Source: Verrucomicrobiota bacterium
GTDB taxonomy: Bacteria > Verrucomicrobiota > Verrucomicrobiia > Chthoniobacterales > UBA10450
Direction: 5' to 3'
Length of the DNA stretch: 6,691 bases
NCBI GenBank assembly: GCA_003219945.1
Contig: QHQV01000016.1
Location: forward strand, 1 to 6,691
Shown: piece after piece, positions 1 to 5,543 of the stretch
Layout: each line of letters opens with the position of its first letter
How positions within the stretch are numbered: position 1 is the first letter of the stretch
Notes under the pieces: model-generated
What the model saw: the letters and a program-made list of their open reading frames with translations, nothing else
Database searches by the model: none
Told to the model about the DNA's origin: nothing
Translations under genes and position numbers: made by a program

Positions 1-199
1 CGATTTCCACCGCATCACCGACGTGATCGGAATGACCGTGAGTAACCAGGATGAGATCGACGTGTTTAAATGCGGCAATTTCCCGCTTCGCGTTTTCGAA
101 AACAGGATTCGAGAGCCACGGATCGACGAGCAGAACTTTTCCGCTCGGGGTCTCAATCTTGAAAGCCGACTGACCGTACCAAGTGAGTTGCGTATCCAT
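1..199 (-). CDS. Metal-dependent hydrolase, metallo-beta-lactamase fold (N-terminal part, cut by window edge)
   Basis: The first 66 codons of a minus-strand gene are visible, starting at the ATG at 199-197 ([20 protein letters not shown]). The translation shows the opening beta strands of the metallo-beta-lactamase fold, a VDPWLSNP segment at about residues 25-32, and the zinc-binding signature THGHSDH at residues 53-59 (HxHxDH). This opening resembles the UPF0173/UlaG-like group of small cytoplasmic hydrolases (COG2220), usually about 220-230 residues, whose substrates are mostly unknown. The rest lies beyond base 1. No clear Shine-Dalgarno sequence precedes the start. The gene is divergent from the DNA glycosylase gene across 94 bp, so the two may share a promoter region, but nothing links their functions. 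The fold is firm; the exact substrate cannot be given. Confidence 0.88.
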   Translation of the reverse strand, partial: MDTQLTWYGQSAFKIETPSGKVLLVDPWLSNPVFENAKREIAAFKHVDLILVTHGHSDHVGDAVEI

Positions 200-293
200 G
201 GAATCATCAAATCGAAAACCTTTGGTCTAGCAAGAGAAACGCCGTTTCGAGGATTAGTTCGTCATTCGACATTCGCGTTTCATCATTTTACCT

Positions 294-923
294 ATGATTC
301 GCGTCATGAATCACGTTCACGCGCATCGGCACATTTCGAAAAGTCACCCGCACATGGCGCAGTTAATCAGACGCTCGCGGCGATATGAAATCACGCCGGC
401 TGTCTCGGTGCGCCCGTTCGATGCGTTGGCGGAATCGATCGTTTACCAGCAACTAAGCGGGAAAGCCGCCGCAACAATCTGGGGGCGGGTCCGCGCACTT
501 TATGGAAAAACAAAATGGCTCGATCCCGCAAAAGTTGTCGTCACACCCGATGAGAAGCTTCGCGGCGCCGGTCTTTCGCGCTCCAAAGCCGCGGCTATAA
601 AAGATCTCGCGGCGAAGACGATCGACGGCACTGTGCCATCCGGACGCGCGCTTCTCCGAATGAGCGACGACGAAATCATCGCGCGTCTTACGCAAGTGCG
701 CGGTATCGGTCGCTGGACTGTCGAGATGCTTCTGCTGTTTGATCTTGGTCGGCCGGATGTCTGGCCGGTCGCCGACTATGGGGTGCAGAAGGGTTTCGCC
801 AAAACTTTTCGCAAACGTAAACTTCCCACAGCGAAACAGCTGATGAAGCAGGGCGAGAAGTGGCGGCCGTATCGCTCTGTTGCAGCCTGGTACTTCTGGC
901 GAGCGCTGGATGATAACCGTTGA
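294..923 (+). CDS. DNA-3-methyladenine glycosylase, AlkA-type HhH-GPD family
   Basis: This 209-residue protein should excise alkylated purines such as 3-methyladenine from DNA and so start base excision repair. The segment ALAESIVYQQLSGKAA (residues 44-59) is the typical N-terminal helix of bacterial AlkA-type enzymes. The helix-hairpin-helix lies at about residues 131-148 (LTQVRGIGRWTVEMLLLF), and the catalytic aspartate of the GPD motif is probably Asp161 in WPVADYGVQ. Length fits the short AlkA group lacking the extra N-terminal domain of E. coli AlkA. Possible starts are ATG at 294, 306 or 354. Family members usually have residues before the KSHPHMAQLI segment, so 294 or 306 is preferred. 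There is no Shine-Dalgarno sequence. A TATGAT hexamer at 293-298 would place transcription start near the ATG at 306, so a leaderless message from 306 is possible. Exact lesion range is inferred from family only. Confidence 0.92.
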   Translation: MIRVMNHVHAHRHISKSHPHMAQLIRRSRRYEITPAVSVRPFDALAESIVYQQLSGKAAATIWGRVRALYGKTKWLDPAKVVVTPDEKLRGAGLSRSKAAAIKDLAAKTIDGTVPSGRALLRMSDDEIIARLTQVRGIGRWTVEMLLLFDLGRPDVWPVADYGVQKGFAKTFRKRKLPTAKQLMKQGEKWRPYRSVAAWYFWRALDDNR

Positions 924-947
924 AGCGTTGAAGGTTGAAAGCTTGAA
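919..947 (+). repeat. Drifting GTTGAAG tandem repeat
   Basis: Four degenerate copies of a 7-8 bp unit begin at 919 (GTTGAAGC), 927 (GTTGAAG), 934 (GTTGAAA) and 941 (GCTTGAA). The first copy overlaps the glycosylase stop codon. A reverse-complement unit, CTTCAAC, lies at 1071-1077 on the far side of the palindromic repeat. The function is unknown; the style matches drifting short repeats in other spacers of this window. Confidence 0.55.
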
Positions 948-971
948 TCTGCTAACCATCGCTTGTCATTC

Positions 972-1052
972 TGAGCGAAGCGAAGAATCTCTGATTTCGA
1001 ACGGGTTCGCTTCCGCCATAAGCTGTCGATCAGAGATGTTTCACTTCGGTAA
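972..1052. repeat. Imperfect palindromic intergenic repeat (CHSERSEESL type)
   Basis: The arms at 972-995 and 1029-1052 pair imperfectly. The innermost 9 bp are perfect (ATCTCTGAT with ATCAGAGAT), followed outward by GAA with TTC-type pairing and GCGAAG-like with CTTCG-like sequence. There are four mismatches and one wobble over 24 positions, with 33 bases between the arms. The left arm begins just after TTGTCATTC and continues CTGAGCGAAGCGAAGAATCT. From general knowledge, this is a dispersed intergenic repeat seen in many soil and environmental bacteria, recognisable by the spurious peptide CHSERSEESL when it is translated. The right arm looks more degraded than the left. It is probably a REP/MITE-like non-autonomous element rather than a gene or terminator. 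Confidence 0.7.
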
Positions 1053-1161
1053 CGTCACAAAAAGAGTCCTCTTCAACCCTCGAACTTATGGACCGTTTAA
1101 CCTCCCAAAACGCGCATTTAACCTTGCGCTCCGCTGCGCGCCTTCATAAAACGGGCGCATT

Positions 1162-2019
1162 ATGGCGATGATTCATATTAATCGGGGCACTACGAGTCTG
1201 GGTGTTTTCTCCGAGCAAGAAGTTCGCGAAGGGCTGACCGCTGGCCGGTTTGCGGCAACCGACATCGGCTGGCGCGAGGGTATGGCCACTTGGCAGCCGC
1301 TGTCGCAGTTCCCAGAGTTTGGAGGCGCCGCTGCACCTGCCGTCCCGCCTGTGCAATCGGGCGCAACTCCGACTTCAACAGCCGTCGCGGGACGTACCGG
1401 CCTGCCGTGGGAGCACCGGCAAGAGCGCGGCTTCTTCAACGCGTTCATCGAGACGCTGACAATGGTGCTTACTCGTCCAGCTGAAGCATTCAGTGTGATG
1501 AAGCGCGAAGGCGGCCTGGGCGAGCCGCTCATGTACGCGCTCATCGGCGGATGCTTGGGCGGGATCGTGGCGTTTCTGTTCACGCTCGGTTTCCGATCGA
1601 TTGGCCTCTTTGCAGACCGCGATAGCAGTCTTGCCGCGATAACCGGGATGGGAATCGGCTCGGTTGCTATGATCGTCTTGCTGCCTCTGTTCATCGCGAT
1701 CGGGCTTTTTATCGGCAGTGGGATCGTGCATCTCTGCTTAATGATCGTTGGCGGCGCTAACCAGCCGTTTGAAACCACTTTTCGGGTAGTGGCTTTTTCT
1801 CAAGGCTCCGCTGGTCCTTTGCAGATCATACCGATTTGTGGTGGATTGATATCCGGCGTTTGGGCACTCGTGTGCAACTGCATAGGGTTAGCGCGCGCTC
1901 ATGGAACCGACACCGGCCGCGCTGTTCTGGCAGTTTTCCTTCCGCTGATAGTTTGTTGCGGCGGCGGAGTACTCATCGCATTTATGTTTATGGGCGCCTG
2001 GACCGCGTCGCACCATTAG
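1162..2019 (+). CDS. GYF_2 (DUF4339) domain protein with C-terminal Yip1-type membrane domain
   Basis: The 285-residue protein has two parts. Residues 1-55 look like a GYF_2/DUF4339 domain: a short beta start, the helix segment FSEQEVREGLTAGRF (residues 16-30), then the diagnostic TDIGWREGMATWQPLSQFPEF. In this family that domain is a cytoplasmic peptide- or protein-binding module. A proline- and alanine-rich linker (about 56-80) joins it to a Yip1-like region (about 90-280) with roughly four hydrophobic helices near 122-142, 165-195, 216-241 and 254-280, and the charged amphipathic entry AFIETLTMVLTRPAEAFSVM (94-113). It should sit in the inner membrane with the GYF domain inside the cell. 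ATG at 1162 is preferred because the domain's first strand starts at once; ATG at 1168 is an alternative. No Shine-Dalgarno sequence is seen. The DUF2752 gene follows after 10 bp, suggesting an operon. The biochemical role is unknown. Confidence 0.85.
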   Translation: MAMIHINRGTTSLGVFSEQEVREGLTAGRFAATDIGWREGMATWQPLSQFPEFGGAAAPAVPPVQSGATPTSTAVAGRTGLPWEHRQERGFFNAFIETLTMVLTRPAEAFSVMKREGGLGEPLMYALIGGCLGGIVAFLFTLGFRSIGLFADRDSSLAAITGMGIGSVAMIVLLPLFIAIGLFIGSGIVHLCLMIVGGANQPFETTFRVVAFSQGSAGPLQIIPICGGLISGVWALVCNCIGLARAHGTDTGRAVLAVFLPLIVCCGGGVLIAFMFMGAWTASHH

Positions 2020-2029
2020 TGGTTAGCAA

Positions 2030-2452
2030 ATGCAGCTTTCTGTTCGGCGGCTTGCTACGGGCGAACTTGACCATGAATTAATTTGGTTGAGCGCTTCGGT
2101 TTTATCGCTCGGGTTTGCAGCTGTCTGGCTAACGCTTGGGTTGCCGTGGCCACACTGCGTGTTTCACTCCCTTACCAACCTGCCTTGCGTCACGTGCGGA
2201 ATGACGCGGTGCGGCATTCAGTTTTTTCACGGCCATTTTCTTGCGGCGTTGCAATGGAACCCATTCGTGTTCGCGGTTCTTTGCGCCGTTATTGGTTTCG
2301 ACGCATACGCGCTTGCAACAGTCATCGCGCGCACGCCGCGACTGCGTATCCATGTTTTCACGCAGCGTGCGAAAACATTTTTGCGTGTCTCAGTCATCTC
2401 TGCGCTCGCGCTAAACTGGATTTATTTGCTGCTTCACTGGCGCAATTTTTAG
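2030..2452 (+). CDS. DUF2752 family small membrane protein
   Basis: This 140-residue protein carries the DUF2752 signature. A first transmembrane helix at about residues 17-38 is followed by HCVFHSLTNLPCVTCGMTR (42-60), where the pair of cysteines in LPCxxCGxTR is the hallmark. Then come FFHGHFLAALQWNP (65-78) and two further hydrophobic helices at about 78-100 and 118-136. The tryptophan-asparagine-proline segment after the cysteine motif is also typical. The function of the family is not known; the cysteines might bind metal or form a disulfide. The start codon lies 10 bp after the stop of the GYF_2-Yip1 gene, so the two are probably co-transcribed. Small membrane proteins of this family often sit beside GYF_2, TM2 or other membrane-scaffold genes, from general knowledge. 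No Shine-Dalgarno sequence is visible, so translational coupling with the upstream gene is plausible. Confidence 0.87.
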   Translation: MQLSVRRLATGELDHELIWLSASVLSLGFAAVWLTLGLPWPHCVFHSLTNLPCVTCGMTRCGIQFFHGHFLAALQWNPFVFAVLCAVIGFDAYALATVIARTPRLRIHVFTQRAKTFLRVSVISALALNWIYLLLHWRNF

Positions 2453-2538
2453 AATTTAGCGCATGCGTTCCGCTTGCGGTTGAAAATGTCGCAAGACGGA
2501 GGCTCGCGCTACTTTCCATCTATGGCTAATTTGGCGCG

Positions 2539-3501
2539 ATGCGAATCATGGTGACAGGCGGCGCCGGCTTTATCGGGTCGCATCTTGCCGAGAAGCTGCT
2601 CGCTGTCGGGCATGAAGTCGTCATCCTGGACGATTTCAATGATTTTTACGATCCGCAGATCAAGCACGCGAATATTGCTGGTTTCGCAAAAGACCTAACC
2701 GTTTGCCGCGTCGATCTTCGAGAGAACGACTCGGTGCGAACTGTGTTGCGCCGCGAAAAACTAGACGCCGTCGTGCACCTGGCTGCGCGCGCTGGCGTTC
2801 GGCCCTCGATTCAATCGCCGCGGCTTTATTACGACACGAACGTCGGCGGGACGTTGCATCTTCTCGAGGCAGCACGCGTGACGGGAGTTCAGCGATTCAT
2901 CTTCGCTTCGAGCTCGTCTGTGTACGGCGCTTCAAAGACGATCCCATTTTCCGAGGAGGAACATCTCACTCAGACACTTAGCCCCTACGGCGCCACGAAA
3001 ATAGCAGGCGAATTTCTTTGCTCTACATATTCGCACCTTTACCAGATGCGCGTTATCGCTCTGCGGTATTTCACTGTTTACGGCCCGCGGCAGCGTCCGG
3101 ATTTGGCAATCCATCAATTCACCCGGCGCATTTACGCACGGCAACCGATCGATCAATTTGGGGATGGAAGCACGCGTCGCGATTACACCTACATTGACGA
3201 TATCATTCAGGGCACCATCGTCGCGCTCGATTACGATGGTGCACTGTATGACGTCTTTAATCTGGGCGAGAATCAGACGGTTCAGCTGAAGGACCTGATT
3301 TCGGCGATCGAAAATGCCGTAGGGAAAAAAGCAAAAATCAATCGCCTCGCGGAACAACCCGGCGATATGCCGCGTACATATGCGGACATTTCGAAGGCGA
3401 GAAAATTGCTCGGATACAATCCGACAACGAAGTTGAGCGAAGGCTTGCCCAAATTCGTTGAGTGGTTTCTGCGTACCCAAAGAGCGTCGCGTGCGGATTG
3501 A
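2539..3501 (+). CDS. NAD-dependent epimerase/dehydratase, UDP-glucuronate 4-epimerase-like
   Basis: A complete 320-residue extended short-chain dehydrogenase. The Rossmann nucleotide-binding motif GGAGFIG is at residues 7-13, the acidic end of strand 2 at DDFNDFYD (31-38), the SSSSVYG strand at 124-130, and the catalytic YxxxK at Tyr150 and Lys154. Substrate-side motifs YGPRQRPDLAIHQF (181-194) and DGSTRRDYTYIDD (209-221) follow. The FNDFYDP segment and the YGPRQRPDLA block resemble bacterial UDP-glucuronate 4-epimerases, which interconvert UDP-glucuronate and UDP-galacturonate for surface polysaccharides; a UDP-glucose 4-epimerase or dehydratase role cannot be excluded. ATG at 2539 is the only sensible start: an in-frame stop lies at 2527, and starting at Met4 would cut into the first strand. 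No Shine-Dalgarno sequence is seen. The last codons (RASRAD) run into a GC-rich spacer that may be a dispersed repeat. A sulfotransferase gene follows after 120 bp. Confidence 0.9.
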   Translation: MRIMVTGGAGFIGSHLAEKLLAVGHEVVILDDFNDFYDPQIKHANIAGFAKDLTVCRVDLRENDSVRTVLRREKLDAVVHLAARAGVRPSIQSPRLYYDTNVGGTLHLLEAARVTGVQRFIFASSSSVYGASKTIPFSEEEHLTQTLSPYGATKIAGEFLCSTYSHLYQMRVIALRYFTVYGPRQRPDLAIHQFTRRIYARQPIDQFGDGSTRRDYTYIDDIIQGTIVALDYDGALYDVFNLGENQTVQLKDLISAIENAVGKKAKINRLAEQPGDMPRTYADISKARKLLGYNPTTKLSEGLPKFVEWFLRTQRASRAD

Positions 3502-3621
3502 CGCGCCCTACCAATAATTACCAACATCTTAGTGGGTACGGCCGGCAGTCCTCTGCACGCCCATCTCATTTCGCCCGGCACTGAATTACCCATTTGCCCA
3601 TAGCTGTTGTAATCTCGGCTT

Positions 3622-4644
3622 GTGATTTCCAAACTGCGTTTCGAGCAGCGCGCCTGTTTTGTTGCCGGCCAGGCAAAATCCGGCACCACACTGTTGATGG
3701 CGCTGCTCGACAGTCATCCCGAACTACTCGTGTTGCCCGAGGAAACAGCCTATTTTCCCACGGTCCTAACCAAATATGCGCCGCGCGGTCGCCGGGCGCA
3801 GTTTGACTATTTGACCGAACAGTCGCTCTCCAACGTGCTGTTCGGCGGCCCGTGCAAGTGGGGCAAACGCAATTACGCGACATTTCCTCGCGAGAAATTT
3901 CTCCAGATGTTTGAGCGCGCGGCATTCGATCCTGCGAACGCGCAGGAGGATTTATTGGTGCTCATGGTGAAAGCGTACGCGGCGACTCTTGGGCGTTCGC
4001 CTGATACAGTCACGCGCTGGGTGGAGAAAACTCCGGCCAATCGTAATCACGTCAGCGCGATCGTCAGTCTATTCCCGCATGCAAAAATTCTGATCACGTT
4101 GCGGGACCCACGGGCGATTCTCGCCGCGCAAATCGCGCTGGAGAGAACGCGGCAAACCGGACGCTTCTCGACGTACTACGTAATCGCGCATTGGCGGGTC
4201 GCAGCAAAACTGGCCAGGCGCGTCCGCGACGCGAAGGTTCCCGGGCTCGTGGTCCAGTACGAACGGCTGGTGCATGAACCAGCCAGGACGATGGAGGAAG
4301 TGTGCGGGTACCTCGAGATCGAGTTCGATCCGGAGACAGTGTTGACGCCGACGAAAGTCGGTCGGTTCTGGAGCGGCAACTCCGCAGCCCGCATGAACTT
4401 TTCGCAAATCAGCACCGAACCTGTGACACGCTGGGAACGCGAGCTTTCCAAGGATGAGATCGGCTGGGTGGAATGGCATTGTCGTGATCTGATGCCGGAG
4501 TTCGGTTACGAACCCAGGCTGAGCCGGCGCGAATTGCGTTATTTTGTTAGGCCCATTCGCGGCGAGCGCCCGCGCGAGTATCTCAAATCGCGAGCGTATT
4601 CACTGCGCGACGATTGGATTCGAAGCGCAGTCGAACGCGTCTAA
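3622..4644 (+). CDS. PAPS-dependent sulfotransferase family protein
   Basis: A 340-residue cytosolic sulfotransferase-fold protein (Sulfotransfer_3-like). The 5'-phosphosulfate-binding loop is GQAKSGTTLLMALLDSHPEL (residues 16-35). WVEKTPANRNH (133-143) is the conserved KTP segment, and LITLRDPRAILAAQ (157-170) is the strand and helix that normally bind the 3'-phosphate of PAPS. The usual serine after the RDPR helix start is not obvious here. VVQYERLVHEP (210-220) and a basic C-terminal tail follow. Such enzymes transfer sulfate from PAPS to a sugar, lipid or protein. The acceptor is unknown, but the neighbouring UDP-sugar epimerase makes a glycan plausible. GTG at 3622 is the chosen start: the frame is closed by TAA at 3610, so little else is available, and the GQAKSGTT loop sits at the expected distance. 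No Shine-Dalgarno sequence is present; a TGTAAT hexamer at 3608-3613 would give an almost leaderless message. Confidence 0.88.
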   Translation: MISKLRFEQRACFVAGQAKSGTTLLMALLDSHPELLVLPEETAYFPTVLTKYAPRGRRAQFDYLTEQSLSNVLFGGPCKWGKRNYATFPREKFLQMFERAAFDPANAQEDLLVLMVKAYAATLGRSPDTVTRWVEKTPANRNHVSAIVSLFPHAKILITLRDPRAILAAQIALERTRQTGRFSTYYVIAHWRVAAKLARRVRDAKVPGLVVQYERLVHEPARTMEEVCGYLEIEFDPETVLTPTKVGRFWSGNSAARMNFSQISTEPVTRWERELSKDEIGWVEWHCRDLMPEFGYEPRLSRRELRYFVRPIRGERPREYLKSRAYSLRDDWIRSAVERV

Positions 4645-4905
4645 CTTGCAATGTCGTCGTAAGCAAGCCATAATGAGCGCCAGATGTCGGGAATCTTCTT
4701 CGATCTTCCGAGCGTCCGGTTCCTACAACGACTCAGATTTCTTGAACTGATGCTGCAAACGTTCGCGGCATCACTGTTTCGTTCGTTGAGTGCGCCGGCT
4801 TGCGCTTCGAGACGAGTCCATTCCCGGTATGACGAGGCGGAGTTTCCATCGGCGTCGCAGAGTGCTTGGAACGAGTTTGACTCGGCTCTCGATGAGTCGC
4901 GCGCC

Positions 4906-4941
4906 GCGGACGGTGTCCCGAACTTTTTCGGGGCGCTCCGC
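4906..4941 (+). terminator. Strong hairpin before the RRM gene; weak terminator or leader element
   Basis: The inner stem CCCGAA (4917-4922) pairs perfectly with TTCGGG (4927-4932) around a CTTT loop. It extends through wobble and G-C pairs (4913-4916 with 4933-4936), then, after a two-base bulge, GCGGA (4906-4910) with TCCGC (4937-4941). The stem totals about 15 bp. It is followed only by CCTTTT, a poor U-tract, so termination would be weak. Its position 25 bp before the Shine-Dalgarno site also allows a leader-RNA role for the RRM gene. Confidence 0.4.
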
Positions 4942-4965
4942 CCTTTTGACAATTGGAAAACAGTT

Positions 4966-4970
4966 AAGGA
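4966..4970 (+). promoter_or_regulatory. Shine-Dalgarno site deciding the RRM gene start
   Basis: AAGGA lies five bases before the ATG at 4976. It is the only clear Shine-Dalgarno sequence before any gene in this window, and it fixes the start in a frame different from that of the downstream RRM domain, which is the main evidence that the gene is frameshifted. Confidence 0.7.
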
Positions 4971-4975
4971 TCAAC

Positions 4976-5477
4976 ATGAACTCTTATTCATCCGGAAGAC
5001 GCCCACGCCGCGCGCGGTGGCGGCCGCCGCAGAGGAAATCAGGAACGCTTTCGGGGACCACAGGAACCGGCGAAGACTCAGAAAAAAACATTTTGGCAGC
5101 GGCTCGCCGAATTTTTCGGAAATGGCGGCGAGAAAAAGAAAGAGCCGGCACAACCGCGCAATGGCACGCAGCCATCATCGCGACCTGCGCGCAAGCCAGA
5201 ACGGGTTGAAGTCACGTCGCCGCGTCTCTACGTTGGCAATCTGTCGTTCGACGCCACCGAGAGCGATCTCTTCGAATTGTTCAACGGCGTTGGACACGTG
5301 CAAAATGCAGAGGTCGTAAGCTATCGGCACAACCAGCGCTCGAAAGGTTTTGCGTTTGTACAAATGCAAACCGTCGAAGAGGCGAAACGCGCGGTGGAGG
5401 AATTGCACGACAAAGAATTTCTCGGTCGCAGGCTTGTCGTAAGCGGCGCGAAATCCGATCAGCATCAGCCGCGTTAA
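4976..5477 (+). pseudogene. RRM-domain RNA-binding protein, frameshifted near its N-terminus
   Basis: The ATG at 4976, with a good Shine-Dalgarno site, opens a basic N-terminus (MNSYSSGRRPRRA), but this frame ends at TGA 5207-5209 after 77 codons. The RRM itself is in the frame ending at TAA 5475-5477, which is closed upstream by TGA at 4977 and has no ATG, GTG or TTG before the domain. Removing one base within about 5000-5016 joins both into a 166-residue protein. Its parts are an Arg/Gly-rich tail, KKTFWQRLAEFFGNGG (about 35-50), a basic linker, RNP2 LYVGNL (84-89) and RNP1 KGFAFVQM (123-130). Short single-RRM proteins with a basic N-terminus occur in Verrucomicrobiota and cyanobacteria and bind single-stranded RNA, some being cold-induced. 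Both RNP motifs are perfect, so the lesion is recent, a sequencing error, or (less likely) recoding. It converges with the LolA-like gene. Confidence 0.82.
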
Positions 5478-5500
5478 GCGTTCAGCCTCCGCATTCGCCG

Positions 5501-5543
5501 AGAATCGTAGGTCGGCGCTCTGCGCCGACCGAGCGGCGATTCT
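5501..5543. terminator. Two-stage palindromic hairpin between convergent genes; likely bidirectional terminator and REP-like repeat
   Basis: The inner stem GGTCGGCGC (5510-5518) pairs perfectly with GCGCCGACC (5522-5530) around a TCT loop. An outer stem AGAATCG (5501-5507) pairs perfectly with CGATTCT (5537-5543). The element begins 23 bp after the RRM stop and overlaps the restored stop codon of the opposing LolA-like gene (5542-5544). There is no strong U-tract on either strand. The GGTCGGCGC core resembles dispersed palindromes I associate with soil Verrucomicrobiota genomes. It could block transcription from both sides. Confidence 0.6.

Larger units (their letters stand above)
4645..4975. 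other. Gene-free stretch upstream of the RRM gene
   Basis: These 331 bp contain no protein I recognise. Open frames cross it on both strands, but their translations are low in hydrophobic order, rich in arginine and serine, and match no family I know. The identifiable contents are a strong hairpin at 4906-4941, a TTGACA hexamer at 4946-4951 without a convincing partner -10 box, and the ribosome-binding site of the next gene. The rest may be a long 5' leader or decayed sequence. Confidence 0.5.

Noticed and set aside
453..959. Open minus-strand frame of 168 codons across the glycosylase gene
   Set aside because: It is antisense to a gene with clear HhH-GPD motifs and has no recognisable domain.
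880..1149. Open frame of 89 codons on the plus strand containing the peptide CHSERSEESL
   Set aside because: It overlaps the glycosylase end and is simply the translation of the palindromic intergenic repeat; this spurious peptide is well known from such repeats.
1173..1778. Long minus-strand open frame (201 codons)
   Set aside because: It is antisense to the GYF_2-Yip1 gene, rich in proline, arginine and serine, and resembles no family.
4946..4951. TTGACA as a -35 box for the RRM gene
   Set aside because: The sequence 17 bp downstream (about 4969-4974) does not resemble a -10 box and would start transcription inside the coding region.
4641..4952. Minus-strand open frame of 103 codons in the gene-free stretch
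   Set aside because: Composition is rich in serine, arginine and asparagine with no motif, and it overlaps the strong hairpin; I cannot support it as a gene.
5000..5016. Programmed +1 frameshifting as the explanation of the RRM gene
   Set aside because: No typical slippery site followed by a stop codon or rare codon is visible near the required shift, so a base error or mutation is simpler; kept only as a minor alternative.
4684..5319. Plus-strand open frame of 211 codons spanning the gene-free stretch and the RRM gene
   Set aside because: Its C-terminal half is an off-frame reading of the RRM gene, and its N-terminal half shows no domain or ribosome-binding site.
972..5543. Palindromic repeats as part of a CRISPR array
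   Set aside because: The palindromes differ in sequence, are kilobases apart and have no regular spacers or cas genes.
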